Assembly: GCF_003627755.1 (NCBI RefSeq)
Contig: NZ_CP032694.1
Location: 2,037,501 to 2,101,500, forward strand
Length of the DNA: 64,000 nucleotides
Direction: 5' to 3'
Source: Rhizobium jaguaris
GTDB taxonomy: Bacteria > Pseudomonadota > Alphaproteobacteria > Rhizobiales > Rhizobiaceae
Positions 53,133 to 62,264 of this stretch are shown piece after piece. The position numbers and the translations under genes were made by a program. How positions within the stretch are numbered: the first letter of the stretch is position 1; each line of letters opens with the position of its first letter. The notes under the pieces are model-generated. The model was not told the origin of the DNA and ran no database searches. It saw only the letters and a list, made by a program, of their open reading frames with translations.

Positions 53133-55934
53133 TTGACTGAGCAAACACCACCCGGCGGCGGGAAGCTCCCGCCAGGCATCGAGCCAATTTCCATCATGGA
53201 GGAAATGCAGCGGTCGTATCTCGATTACGCCATGAGCGTGATCGTCAGCCGCGCGCTTCCCGATGTTCGCGATGGTCTCAAGCCCGTCCATCGGCGCATC
53301 CTGTATGGCATGTCGGAACTCGGGATCGATTGGAACAAGAAATATGTGAAATGCGCCCGCGTCACCGGTGACGTGATGGGTAAATATCACCCGCACGGCA
53401 ATCTGGCGATTTATGACGCGCTCGCCCGCATGGCGCAGCCTTGGTCGCTTCGGCTGCCTCTGATCGACGGCCAGGGCAATTTTGGTTCAGTGGACGGCGA
53501 TCCGCCGGCGGCCGAACGTTATACGGAATGCCGCCTGCAGAAAGTGGCGCATTCGCTGCTCGACGACCTCGACAAGGAAACCGTCGATTTCCGCGAGAAC
53601 TATGACGGCACGTTGAGCGAACCCGTCGTGGTGCCGGCAAAGTTCCCGAACCTGCTGGTCAACGGTTCCGGCGGTATCGCCGTCGGCATGGCGACCAATA
53701 TTCCGCCGCATAACCTGTCTGAGGTGATCGACGGCTGCATCGCGCTGATCGACAATCCGGCGATCGAACTGCCGGAGATCATGCAGATCATCCCGGGTCC
53801 GGATTTTCCGACCGGCGCCAAGATCCTCGGCCGTGCCGGCATCCGCTCGGCCTACGAGACCGGACGCGGCTCCATCGTCATGCGCGGCGTCGCAGCGATC
53901 GAACCGATGCGCGGCGACCGCGAGCAGATCATCATCACCGAGATCCCCTATCAGGTGAATAAGGCGTCGATGATCGAGAAGATGGCCGAGCTCGTGCGCG
54001 AAAAGCGCGTCGAAGGCATCTCCGACCTGCGCGACGAATCCGACCGCCAGGGCTACCGCGTGGTGATCGAGCTGAAGCGCGATGCTAATGCCGAAGTCAT
54101 CCTCAATCAGCTTTATCGCTATACCCCGCTGCAGACCTCTTTCGGCGCCAACGTGGTCGCGCTGAACGGCGGCAAGCCGGAGCAGCTGACCCTGCTCGAC
54201 ATGCTGAGAGCCTTCGTGTCCTTCCGCGAAGACGTGGTCAGCCGCCGCACCAAATATCTGTTGCGCAAGGCGCGCGAGCGCGCCCACGTCTTGGTCGGCC
54301 TGGCGATTGCGGTCGCCAATATCGATGAAGTGATCCGCGTCATCCGGCGGGCACCCGACCCGCAATCGGCGCGCGAAGAACTGATGACCCGCCGCTGGCC
54401 TGCGGAGGACGTCGAATCCCTTATCCGGCTAATCGACGATCCGCGCCATCGCATTAACGACGACGGAACCTATAATCTCTCGGAAGAACAGGCGCGCGCC
54501 ATTCTCGAGCTGCGTCTCGCCCGTTTGACCGCACTTGGCCGCGACGAAATCGGCGACGAACTCAACAAGATCGGAGCCGAGATCAAGGACTATCTCGAGA
54601 TCCTGTCATCGCGCGTCCGTATCCAAGCCATTGTAAAAGAAGAGCTTATTGCCGTGCGCGATGAGTTCGGCACGCCGCGCCGGACCGAAATCGTCGACGG
54701 TGGCCTGGAGATGGACGACGAGGATCTGATCGCCCGCGAGGATATGGTCGTTACCGTTTCGCATCTCGGCTATATCAAGCGAGTGCCTTTAACCACCTAT
54801 CGCGCCCAACGCCGCGGTGGCAAGGGTCGCTCCGGAATGACGACGCGTGACGAGGATTTCGTTACCCGGCTATTCGTTCTGAATACCCATACGCCGGTTC
54901 TGTTCTTCTCGTCGCATGGCATCGTCTACAAGGAGAAGGTCTGGCGCCTGCCGATCGGCACGCCGCAGTCGCGCGGCAAGGCGCTGATCAACATGCTGCC
55001 GCTGGAGCCCGGCGAGCGCATTACCACGATCATGCCGTTGCCCGAGGACGAGGCCACCTGGGACAATCTCGACGTCATGTTCTCCACGACGCGTGGCACC
55101 GTGCGCCGCAACAAGCTGTCGGACTTCGTTCAGGTCAACCGTAATGGCAAGATCGCCATGAAGCTGGAGGAAGAGGGCGACGAAATCCTCTCCGTGGAGA
55201 CCTGCACCGAACATGACGACGTCCTTCTGACGACGGCGCTAGGTCAGTGCATCCGCTTCCCGGTTTCGGACGTGCGCGTTTTTGCCGGCCGCAATTCCAT
55301 CGGCGTACGCGGCATTACGCTGGCCTCTGGCGACAGCATCATCTCGATGACCATCGTCAATCACGTCGATGCCGAACCCTGGGAACGCGCCGCCTATCTC
55401 AAGCGCGCCGCAAGTGACCGCCGCTCGACCACGGGCGAGGACGAGGAAATTGCGCTGGTGGGCGAGGAAGTCACCGAGGAGGGACAGCTTAGCGATGAAC
55501 GCTATGAAGAGCTGAAGGCGCTGGAACAATTCGTGCTGACGGTCTCGGAAAAGGGCTTCGGCAAGCGTTCGTCCTCCTACGATTTCCGTATCTCCGGCCG
55601 CGGCGGCAAGGGTATCCGCGCCACCGATACCTCGAAGACCAGCGAGATCGGCGAGCTTGTGGCTGCCTTCCCGGTCGAAGACGGCGATCAGCTCATGCTG
55701 GTATCGGACGGCGGTCAGCTGATCCGCGTTCCGGTCGGCGGAATCCGCATTGCCAGCCGCGCCACCAAGGGCGTCACCATCTTCTCGACCGCCAAGGATG
55801 AAAAAGTCGTTTCGGTCGAGCGCATCAGCGAGCCGGACGGCGATGATGAGGCGGGCGACGATGGCGCCGAGGACGACGCTTCGAACGGTAATGCCGAAAT
55901 CTCGAATAGTGACGAAGGCGCGACCGAAGAATAA
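53133..55934 (+). CDS. gyrA: DNA gyrase subunit A
   Basis: A 933-residue type II topoisomerase subunit that breaks and rejoins DNA during negative supercoiling. The catalytic tyrosine is Tyr130 in [10 protein letters not shown]. The quinolone-determining region reads [20 protein letters not shown], with Asn90-Leu91 where E. coli has Asp82-Ser83. The GyrA box is QRRGGKG, followed by the C-terminal beta-pinwheel, which has an acidic insertion ([20 protein letters not shown]) explaining the length above E. coli's 875. The C-terminal tail is very acidic. The start is TTG: an in-frame stop lies three codons upstream and the conserved N-terminus [10 protein letters not shown] follows it. Confidence 0.97.
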   Translation: MTEQTPPGGGKLPPGIEPISIMEEMQRSYLDYAMSVIVSRALPDVRDGLKPVHRRILYGMSELGIDWNKKYVKCARVTGDVMGKYHPHGNLAIYDALARMAQPWSLRLPLIDGQGNFGSVDGDPPAAERYTECRLQKVAHSLLDDLDKETVDFRENYDGTLSEPVVVPAKFPNLLVNGSGGIAVGMATNIPPHNLSEVIDGCIALIDNPAIELPEIMQIIPGPDFPTGAKILGRAGIRSAYETGRGSIVMRGVAAIEPMRGDREQIIITEIPYQVNKASMIEKMAELVREKRVEGISDLRDESDRQGYRVVIELKRDANAEVILNQLYRYTPLQTSFGANVVALNGGKPEQLTLLDMLRAFVSFREDVVSRRTKYLLRKARERAHVLVGLAIAVANIDEVIRVIRRAPDPQSAREELMTRRWPAEDVESLIRLIDDPRHRINDDGTYNLSEEQARAILELRLARLTALGRDEIGDELNKIGAEIKDYLEILSSRVRIQAIVKEELIAVRDEFGTPRRTEIVDGGLEMDDEDLIAREDMVVTVSHLGYIKRVPLTTYRAQRRGGKGRSGMTTRDEDFVTRLFVLNTHTPVLFFSSHGIVYKEKVWRLPIGTPQSRGKALINMLPLEPGERITTIMPLPEDEATWDNLDVMFSTTRGTVRRNKLSDFVQVNRNGKIAMKLEEEGDEILSVETCTEHDDVLLTTALGQCIRFPVSDVRVFAGRNSIGVRGITLASGDSIISMTIVNHVDAEPWERAAYLKRAASDRRSTTGEDEEIALVGEEVTEEGQLSDERYEELKALEQFVLTVSEKGFGKRSSSYDFRISGRGGKGIRATDTSKTSEIGELVAAFPVEDGDQLMLVSDGGQLIRVPVGGIRIASRATKGVTIFSTAKDEKVVSVERISEPDGDDEAGDDGAEDDASNGNAEISNSDEGATEE

Positions 55935-55965
55935 GGTTCGTGTCGCTCAACATGTGAAAATAGAG

Positions 55966-55993
55966 ACCGGGTGGCTTGGCTGCCCGGTTTTTC
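55966..55993 (+). terminator. Intrinsic terminator of gyrA
   Basis: A 6-bp stem ACCGGG/CCCGGT with an 11-base loop and following TTTTT lies 31 bases after the gyrA stop. Confidence 0.85.
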
Positions 55994-56040
55994 GTTGATG
56001 GCACCGTTTTTCGATGTGCCGCCGCCGCATAAAAACCGGG

Positions 56041-56931
56041 CTATTCCGATTGTTTATTGGTTTGGGAAAAGGGCGGAAGAACTTCCAGGCTTCCTCGCTG
56101 CAATTGCGCGAAAACCTCATCGTAGCCGAAGCGAAAGTGCCATCCGAGGACAGTGCCTGCAGATTTCGATGCGTAGACGCGATCGATGTTTTGCGGCAAA
56201 GGCCAGCTTCGCTGTGCGAATTTGGCGGCAAGCCCAGGCGCGCGCAATTTGATGACGGCGGCCACATCGACGGCGAGCGCCTCGCAATCTTCCGCTTTGA
56301 ACAGCGTGCCGGCGGAGATGATATGCCGTTGAAAATGATCGCCGCCGTTCGTCAGCGCCGCGGCATGTGCATCCGCGACATCTCGGATGTCGACGCCGCG
56401 ATGCAGCCGATAAGCAGCCATCACATTTGCTGGTTCTGGAAAGCTGCGAGACATGCGCAAAACGCGCACGTGCAGATCCGGACCGGCCATATCCTCCAGT
56501 ATCCGCTCGGCTTCCAGTTTCGTGCGATGATAGATGCTTCTTGGTTGTGGTACGGTGTCTTCGTCGACCCATGTGCAGCGGCCCGGAAGAACCGCGTGGC
56601 CGTAAAGCGCCGTCGTGCTGGTAAACACCAAGCGCTTCACGCCAGCGGCCAAGGACGCCTCGGCCAGTAGACGTGTTCCTTCGACATTGACTCGATAAAA
56701 CTCGCCATCGGGGACCGTTCCGACATGCGGCGCGTGCGGAGCCGCGCAATGGACGATCGCATCCGCACCCGTCAGTGCTCCGCGCAACAGCACTGCATCC
56801 GCAAAATCTCCGAGGAGATGCGTTGTCGAAAAGGGCGAGCGATCGATCCCTGCAACCGCGTGATTTGTCGCCAAGGCGTTGAAGATCGCACGGCCAAGGC
56901 GCCCAGAGCTGCCTGTAAGGACTATGCGCAT
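56041..56931 (-). CDS. NAD(P)-dependent epimerase/dehydratase family protein
   Basis: A 296-residue extended short-chain dehydrogenase. The nucleotide-binding start is MRIVLTGSSGRLGRAIFNAL. The active-site Ser lies in LVFTSTTALYGH, and Tyr/Lys in RSIYHRTKLEAERIL (YxxxK as Y-H-R-T-K). DIRDVADAHAAAL is a further family feature. The substrate is likely a sugar nucleotide or similar but cannot be specified. I chose the ATG at 56931, which has GGGGGATC upstream; ten more codons are open. It converges on gyrA. Confidence 0.87.
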   Translation of the reverse strand: MRIVLTGSSGRLGRAIFNALATNHAVAGIDRSPFSTTHLLGDFADAVLLRGALTGADAIVHCAAPHAPHVGTVPDGEFYRVNVEGTRLLAEASLAAGVKRLVFTSTTALYGHAVLPGRCTWVDEDTVPQPRSIYHRTKLEAERILEDMAGPDLHVRVLRMSRSFPEPANVMAAYRLHRGVDIRDVADAHAAALTNGGDHFQRHIISAGTLFKAEDCEALAVDVAAVIKLRAPGLAAKFAQRSWPLPQNIDRVYASKSAGTVLGWHFRFGYDEVFAQLQRGSLEVLPPFSQTNKQSE

Positions 56932-57060
56932 GTCGATCCCCCTGTGAAACTGGATAGCCATAGCACGATTGACGCGATTGCCATGCTCTTCGATGCAATA
57001 CCAGCACCCTGCCGTAATGGCGACGGGGAGCAGAGGTCAGTGGCTCAAGCGTCACGGCAT

Positions 57061-57095
57061 ATAAAAAAACCGGACGCTTGGGGGAGCGTCCGGTT
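57061..57095 (-). terminator. Intrinsic terminator of the small membrane-protein gene
   Basis: An 11-bp stem AACCGGACGCT/AGCGTCCGGTT is followed on the minus strand by TTTTTTTAT. It lies 66 bases past the stop of the 44-residue gene at 57161-57295. Confidence 0.92.
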
Positions 57096-57160
57096 CGAAT
57101 TAACCCGAGCGATTGGAGGGCCGCGCTCGGGATGGGGGAGGTATCGGAAAACCTTGTCGT

Positions 57161-57295
57161 TCAGAGCGCTCTATGGCGCTTGTTCAGCTTCTTGCTCTCC
57201 TCGCTTTCGCGATAGAGCGCCGAGATAGTGGACGCGACGGACACAACGAACATGATGCTGATGAAGAGCGTAAGCAGCGTTAGTATCGTGAACAT
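57161..57295 (-). CDS. Small single-pass membrane protein (44 aa)
   Basis: A complete 44-codon frame whose product starts MFTILTLLTLFISIMFVVSV, a clean transmembrane helix, and ends in a highly charged tail (YRESEESKKLNKRHRAL). GGGAGCG lies a few bases before the ATG, and a strong terminator follows, both favouring a real gene. The family is not recognised. Tiny proteins of this kind often modulate larger membrane complexes. It is the last of three small minus-strand membrane-protein frames in this stretch. Confidence 0.65.
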   Translation of the reverse strand: MFTILTLLTLFISIMFVVSVASTISALYRESEESKKLNKRHRAL

Positions 57296-57335
57296 GATCG
57301 CTCCCTTCCTCTCGTGGAACTAGCGTTCAGGCCCC

Positions 57336-57494
57336 TTAATATTGGCTTGTGGTAACGAAGGGACGAGCCGAAGCAAAGGGGCCGTAGATCTTCGACTGGT
57401 CAGGCTTTTGATCGTAAAGAGCGATTGTCGCTGCAAGCATTCCCGAAATCATCGTCATCCAAACAACGTTAATAAGGGTGATCTTGTCGGGCAT
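57336..57494 (-). CDS. Small membrane protein (52 aa)
   Basis: A 52-residue protein with one transmembrane helix (TLINVVWMTMISGMLAATIA) and a polar C-terminus ending PFASARPFVTTSQY. I chose the ATG at 57494 with GAAGGA about eight bases upstream; the frame is open ten more codons. No family is recognised. It lies 40 bases upstream of the 44-residue gene on the same strand, so the two probably share the terminator at 57061-57095. Confidence 0.55.
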   Translation of the reverse strand: MPDKITLINVVWMTMISGMLAATIALYDQKPDQSKIYGPFASARPFVTTSQY

Positions 57495-57587
57495 ACTCAG
57501 TTTCCTTCTTACCGCAATGAGCAAATCTAAGGTTCGGGCTTTAACGCGGCGGCCGGTGAATGGTTCCGCCTGATGTTGAGGCTCTAT

Positions 57588-57803
57588 TTACCAACGTCCG
57601 TCTGAAGCGACTTTGAATGCCTTGTTCATCTGGCGTTCAGATTCGCGATGCGTTTTGCGCATGGCGATGGCGATTTCTTGAGCAGAATTGGTGTTGTCAG
57701 CCTGGTGCATCCATTCTATTTCGTAATTGTCCGCGAAAAGATGAACGAGGTATTCGACGAAGAAAGAGCCGATAATGGCGACTGCAACCGCGAGGACCAG
57801 CAT
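57588..57803 (-). CDS. Small membrane protein (71 aa)
   Basis: A 71-residue protein with a hydrophobic N-terminus (MLVLAVAVAIIGSFFVEYLV) and a soluble acidic/basic tail (NSAQEIAIAMRKTHRESERQ). I chose the ATG at 57803 (AAGGA ten bases upstream); an ATG at 57872 would add a polar 23-residue N-terminus. The family is unknown. It is the first of three small membrane-protein frames on this strand, 93 bases before the next. Confidence 0.45.
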   Translation of the reverse strand: MLVLAVAVAIIGSFFVEYLVHLFADNYEIEWMHQADNTNSAQEIAIAMRKTHRESERQMNKAFKVASDGRW

Positions 57804-57983
57804 GGCCTGATATTCCTTGAGCCGATGAGCCGATGGAACCGGCCCGTTTCGATGTTGATGCGAATAAAACATTGCTGATCTGAAACAGGGTTGAACGCCG
57901 CATTCATCTGCTGTTCAGAGGCGGGCGAGGGGTTGTAAATGACTTGCGATACCAGCCTATCCGTGACAAAAGGCGTCGAAACA

Positions 57984-58502
57984 ATGGGCCGGCCTGGTAT
58001 GACGATAGCCTTTTATCCCGGATCCTTCGATCCGATGACCAATGGACATCTGGACGTCCTTGTGCAGGCGCTGAATATCGCCTCCAAGGTTATCGTCGCC
58101 ATCGGCATCCATCCCGGCAAGATACCGCTTTTCTCCTTCGAAGAACGAGCGGAACTGATTACCCGGTCGCTCGCCGATGCACTGCCGCAGAAGGCGGGCG
58201 ATATTTCCGTCGTCGCCTTCGACAATCTGGTCGTCGATGCGGCGCGCAAGCACGGCGCGAGCGTCTTGGTGCGGGGTCTGCGCGACGGCACCGATCTTGA
58301 CTATGAAATGCAGATGGCCGGCATGAACCGTCAGATGGCGCCTGACATTCAGACCTTGTTTCTGCCTGCTGGCACGGCATCGCGGCCTATAACCGCCACA
58401 TTGGTGCGGCAGATCGCATCCATGGGCGGCGACGTCAGCGCCTTCGTGCCATCAGCGGTTCTTGAAGCCCTGACAAACAAGTTGAAAAATTCGGCCAAAT
58501 AG
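57984..58502 (+). CDS. coaD: Phosphopantetheine adenylyltransferase
   Basis: A 172-residue cytoplasmic enzyme catalysing the penultimate step of coenzyme A synthesis. The nucleotidyltransferase motif TxGH is present as [20 protein letters not shown]. The other signature, [20 protein letters not shown], and the C-terminal SSxxR-like region [20 protein letters not shown] also match, with a threonine variant. The ATG at 57984 has AGGCG eight bases upstream; an ATG at 57999 gives the shortest conserved form. It heads a run with two cyclophilin genes. Confidence 0.94.
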   Translation: MGRPGMTIAFYPGSFDPMTNGHLDVLVQALNIASKVIVAIGIHPGKIPLFSFEERAELITRSLADALPQKAGDISVVAFDNLVVDAARKHGASVLVRGLRDGTDLDYEMQMAGMNRQMAPDIQTLFLPAGTASRPITATLVRQIASMGGDVSAFVPSAVLEALTNKLKNSAK

Positions 58503-58539
58503 AAGACCGGCCGACATTTATTTTCCGAACGGAGCACCC

Positions 58540-59112
58540 ATGAAACTCTTTCATCTCGCATTGGCAGGCTTTCTCAGCCTTGCCGCCTTCGCAGGTAGCG
58601 CCTTCTCGGCAGCGGCCGATGAATTTCTGACGATCCAGCTCAAGGATGGCCCGGTCGTCATTCAGCTCATGCCCGACGTTGCCCCGAAGCACGTCGCGCA
58701 GATCGAAGCGCTAGCGAAGAAGGGTGCATACGACAATGTTGCCTTCCACCGCGTCATCGATGGCTTCATGGCCCAGACCGGCGACGTGAAGTTCGGCAAC
58801 ATGACCAAGGGCTTCGACCCCCAGAAGGCCGGCACCGGCGGCTCCGATCTGCCCGATCTTCCGGCCGAGTTCTCTAAGGTTCCTTTCACGCGTGGCACGG
58901 TCGGCATGGCGCGCGCCCAGGATCCGAACTCCGCCAATTCGCAGTTTTTCATCATGTTCGCTGACGGCGATTTCCTGAACGGCCAATATACGGTCGTCGG
59001 CAAGGTCGTCTCCGGTATGGAATTCGTCGACAAGATCAAGCGCGGCGAAGGCCAGAACGGCGAAGTGAAGAGCCCCGACCGGATGATCAAGGTCACGGTC
59101 GGCAAGAAGTAA
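58540..59112 (+). CDS. Peptidyl-prolyl cis-trans isomerase, exported cyclophilin
   Basis: A 190-residue cyclophilin with a signal peptide (MKLFHLALAGFLSLAAFAGS, cleavage probably after SAAA), so it assists proline isomerisation of periplasmic proteins. Cyclophilin signatures are NVAFHRVIDGFMAQTGDV, with the catalytic Arg in FHRV, and ANSQFFIMFADGDFLNGQYT. It is followed after 29 bases by a cytoplasmic paralogue, giving a compartment-separated pair in one operon with coaD. Confidence 0.94.
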   Translation: MKLFHLALAGFLSLAAFAGSAFSAAADEFLTIQLKDGPVVIQLMPDVAPKHVAQIEALAKKGAYDNVAFHRVIDGFMAQTGDVKFGNMTKGFDPQKAGTGGSDLPDLPAEFSKVPFTRGTVGMARAQDPNSANSQFFIMFADGDFLNGQYTVVGKVVSGMEFVDKIKRGEGQNGEVKSPDRMIKVTVGKK

Positions 59113-59141
59113 GATTCGAGAAGAGAAAAGAGGAAACGAAA

Positions 59142-59651
59142 ATGGCTGAGATCAAGGATCCCGAAAACACCCTCATCCTGGAAACCACCAAGGGTCAGGT
59201 TGTCATTCAGTTGCTGCCGCAGGTCGCTCCGGAGCATGTTGCCCGCATCAAGGAACTTGCCCGCGAGAAGGCCTATGACGGCGTCGTTTTCCACCGCGTC
59301 ATCGACGGGTTCATGGCCCAGACGGGCGACGTTCAGTACGGCAAGCAGGGCGGCGAGAGCTTCAATCCCGGCCGTGCCGGCATGGGCGGTTCTTCCAAGC
59401 CGGACCTGAAGGCTGAATTTTCCGCAACGTCGCACATCCGTGGCACCTGCTCGATGGCCCGCTCGCAGAACCCGAACTCGGCCAACTCGCAGTTCTTCAT
59501 TTGCTTTGCCGATGCGCCGTGGCTGAACAAGCAGTATTCGGTCTGGGGTCAGGTAATCGACGGCATGGACAATGTCGACAAGATCAAGCGTGGCGAGCCG
59601 GTGCGTGATCCGGACTCGATCGTTTCCGTGCGGGTTGCCGCCGACGTCTGA
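59142..59651 (+). CDS. ppiB: Peptidyl-prolyl cis-trans isomerase B (cytoplasmic cyclophilin)
   Basis: A 169-residue cyclophilin without signal peptide. The catalytic region is GVVFHRVIDGFMAQTGDVQY and the second signature is NSANSQFFICFADAPWLNKQ. It is close to the exported paralogue just upstream, suggesting an old tandem duplication in which one copy gained or lost the export signal. GAGGAAACG precedes the ATG. A strong hairpin follows at 59680-59720, before queA. Confidence 0.94.
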   Translation: MAEIKDPENTLILETTKGQVVIQLLPQVAPEHVARIKELAREKAYDGVVFHRVIDGFMAQTGDVQYGKQGGESFNPGRAGMGGSSKPDLKAEFSATSHIRGTCSMARSQNPNSANSQFFICFADAPWLNKQYSVWGQVIDGMDNVDKIKRGEPVRDPDSIVSVRVAADV

Positions 59652-59679
59652 TCGTGATTATTCCTGAAGCCCGCCTCTC

Positions 59680-59720
59680 GCGCCTTGGCGTGGGGGCGGG
59701 TTTCGCTTTGTTGAGATTGC
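59680..59720 (+). terminator. Terminator between ppiB and queA
   Basis: CCCGCC and GGCGGG enclose a second helix CGCGCC/GGCGTG, giving a long GC-rich hairpin followed by TTTCGCTTT. It lies 29 bases after ppiB and only a few bases before queA, so read-through is probable. Confidence 0.65.
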
Positions 59721-59724
59721 CAGA

Positions 59725-60810
59725 ATGCGCGTTGACCTTTTCGATTTCGACCTGCCGGACGAGCGCATTGCGCTGAGGCCCGCCGAGCCGCGCGACAGCG
59801 CACGCCTGCTCGTCGTCGATCCGAATAACTCGGAGGCGACTCTGCGTGATTATCGCGTCCGTGATCTGCCGTCTTTCTTGCGCCCGGGCGATGCTGTTGT
59901 CTTCAACGATACGAAGGTCATCCCGGCTCAGTTGGAAGGCATTCGTCATCGCGAAGGTGCGCCCGGCCAGCAGGTATCGGCGACGCTGCACATGCGCGCT
60001 GCGCCCGACCGCTGGAAGGCTTTCGCCAAGCCGGGTAAGCGCATCAAGATCGGCGATCGCATCCAGTTCGGCCATGGTGAAAATGTCTGCATCCTTGGTG
60101 CGCTAGATGCGGTGGTAGAGGAGAAGGGCGAGGGCGGAGAGATAACGCTGCGCTTCGATCTCTCCGGTCCGGCTCTGGATGAGGCTATTGCCGCCGTCGG
60201 CCATATCCCGCTGCCGCCCTATATCGCTGCCAAGCGCCCTGAGGATGAGCGCGACCGTGCCGACTACCAGACGATTTACGCCCGCGAAGAGGGGGCCGTC
60301 GCTGCGCCGACCGCGGGGCTGCATTTCACCCCGTCACTGTTTGCCGCGCTTGATGCCATGGATGTCGAGCGGCATTTCGTAACGCTGCATGTCGGCGCCG
60401 GCACCTTTTTGCCAGTGAAGGCTGATGACACCGAAGACCACAAGATGCATTTCGAAATCGGCTATGTCGACGCGATGACGGCGACGAAGCTGAACACGGT
60501 GAAGGCGAGGGGCGGTCGCATCGTCTGCGTCGGCACGACCTCGCTGCGGCTGATCGAAAGTGCCGCCGGCAACGATGGAACGATCAAGCCCTGGTCGGGC
60601 GCGACCGGCATCTTCATCACGCCGGGCTATCGCTTCAAGGCGGTGGATCTTTTGATGACCAATTTCCACTTGCCGCGTTCGACGCTGTTCATGCTGGTAT
60701 CGGCCTTTGCCGGTCTTGATACCATGCGCGCGGCCTATACCCATGCTGTTGAGACGGGCTATCGCTTTTATTCCTATGGCGACGGCAGCCTGCTCTACCG
60801 GAAAGACTAA
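59725..60810 (+). CDS. queA: tRNA preQ1(34) S-adenosylmethionine ribosyltransferase-isomerase
   Basis: A 361-residue enzyme that transfers and isomerises the ribosyl part of S-adenosylmethionine to preQ1 at tRNA position 34, forming epoxyqueuosine. Typical features are [55 protein letters not shown] and [18 protein letters not shown]. It is followed six bases later by tgt, which performs the preceding step, so both queuosine genes form one unit. Confidence 0.96.
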   Translation: MRVDLFDFDLPDERIALRPAEPRDSARLLVVDPNNSEATLRDYRVRDLPSFLRPGDAVVFNDTKVIPAQLEGIRHREGAPGQQVSATLHMRAAPDRWKAFAKPGKRIKIGDRIQFGHGENVCILGALDAVVEEKGEGGEITLRFDLSGPALDEAIAAVGHIPLPPYIAAKRPEDERDRADYQTIYAREEGAVAAPTAGLHFTPSLFAALDAMDVERHFVTLHVGAGTFLPVKADDTEDHKMHFEIGYVDAMTATKLNTVKARGGRIVCVGTTSLRLIESAAGNDGTIKPWSGATGIFITPGYRFKAVDLLMTNFHLPRSTLFMLVSAFAGLDTMRAAYTHAVETGYRFYSYGDGSLLYRKD

Positions 60811-60816
60811 GACGAG

Positions 60817-61947
60817 ATGAGCGAGAGCTTTCAATTCCAGTTGAAGAAGACCGATGGCGGCGCCCGTCTCGGCGAAGTATCCATGCCGCGCGGCACGATC
60901 CGTACGCCGGCCTTCATGCCGGTTGGTACCGTCGGTACCGTCAAGGCCATGTATCTCGATCAGGTGCGCGAGACCGGCGCCGATATCATCCTTGGCAATA
61001 CCTATCATCTGATGTTGCGCCCGACCGCGGAACGCGTCGCCCGTCTCGGCGGTCTGCACGAGCTGATCCGCTGGCGGCACCCGATCCTGACTGACTCCGG
61101 CGGCTTCCAGGTCATGTCGCTTTCCGGCCTGCGCAAGCTCGACGAGAAAGGTGTCACCTTCAAGTCGCATGTCGATGGCAGCACGCATCATATGTCGCCG
61201 GAGCGTTCGATCGAGATTCAGGGCCTCCTCGGTTCCGACATCCAGATGCAGCTCGACGAATGCGTGGCGCTGCCAGCGACGCCAAAGGAGATCGAGCGCG
61301 CCATGGAGCTGTCGCTGCGCTGGGCCGAGCGCTGCAAAGTTGCGTTCGGTGACCAGCCGGGCAAGGCGATGTTCGGCATCGTACAGGGCGGCGATGTGCA
61401 GGAACTGCGTGTCCGTTCGGCGCAAGCTTTGAAGCAGATGGACTTGAAAGGCTATGCCGTCGGCGGCCTTGCCGTCGGCGAGCCGCAGGATGTGATGCTG
61501 CGCATGCTGGAGCTCACCCTGCCTGAACTGCCGGCCGACAAGCCGCGTTATCTGATGGGCGTCGGCACGCCGGACGATATTCTGAAATCCGTCGCCCGCG
61601 GTATCGATATGTTCGACTGCGTCATGCCGACGCGCTCTGGCCGCCACGGTCTGGCGTTTACCCGCCGCGGCAAGGTCAATATCCGCAATGCCCGCCACGC
61701 CGAGGACATGCGCCCGCTCGACGATCAGTCGACTTGCCCGGCCTCGCGCGACTATTCCCGCGCCTACCTGCACCATCTCGTCCGTGCCAACGAGGCGCTC
61801 GGCGGCATGCTGCTCTCCTGGCACAATCTTGCCTACTACCAGGAACTGATGCAGGGCATCCGTCAGGCGATCGCGGAAGGCCGCTTCGCCGATTTCATGG
61901 CCGAGACGCAGGAGAATTGGGCAAGGGGCGATCTGGAGCCGGCGTGA
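60817..61947 (+). CDS. tgt: tRNA-guanine transglycosylase with altered zinc site
   Basis: A 376-residue enzyme that exchanges guanine 34 of Asp, Asn, His and Tyr tRNAs for preQ1. The nucleophile region is [20 protein letters not shown], and the substrate-binding motif is [17 protein letters not shown]. The zinc site, normally D-x2-C-x-C-x2-C followed by His, reads [20 protein letters not shown]: only Cys307 and the later His remain, with Ser at 305 and 310. This may mean weak or no zinc, or a rhizobial variant. It starts six bases after queA with no visible terminator after it. Confidence 0.95.
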   Translation: MSESFQFQLKKTDGGARLGEVSMPRGTIRTPAFMPVGTVGTVKAMYLDQVRETGADIILGNTYHLMLRPTAERVARLGGLHELIRWRHPILTDSGGFQVMSLSGLRKLDEKGVTFKSHVDGSTHHMSPERSIEIQGLLGSDIQMQLDECVALPATPKEIERAMELSLRWAERCKVAFGDQPGKAMFGIVQGGDVQELRVRSAQALKQMDLKGYAVGGLAVGEPQDVMLRMLELTLPELPADKPRYLMGVGTPDDILKSVARGIDMFDCVMPTRSGRHGLAFTRRGKVNIRNARHAEDMRPLDDQSTCPASRDYSRAYLHHLVRANEALGGMLLSWHNLAYYQELMQGIRQAIAEGRFADFMAETQENWARGDLEPA

Positions 61948-62264
61948 AAACCCGGCTGACGCTCAGACTGTGCCGCCGAGCGACTCGATTCCGATGTCGA
62001 AACAACGGCTTTCTTCCCATTGCGGCTTACTCCTGAGGCATTTCGCCGAAACCTATTTCGGACTGGCCGACAACCCTGTCAGTCGGCGATTTGCGATGCA
62101 AACCGAGGTCGGCAAACGGTTCGGACGCGGTGCTCTCAGCCACTGATAAGGTCCATTTGTCATATTTTTGGTCCTTTACGTTTGAAATTCCTGCGAACTT
62201 CGGCTACAGAAAGCGTTCGACTTTATCGTTAAGGGCTCACTAATAAAATAGGAGGCACCTGCCG
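61948..62264. other. Gene-free stretch between tgt and the SleB-type gene
   Basis: Short frames here (a 70-codon one at 62020-62232 among them) lack ribosome sites and recognisable content. No convincing terminator for tgt and no clear promoter were found. The last 15 bases hold the AGGAGG of the next gene. Confidence 0.45.
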
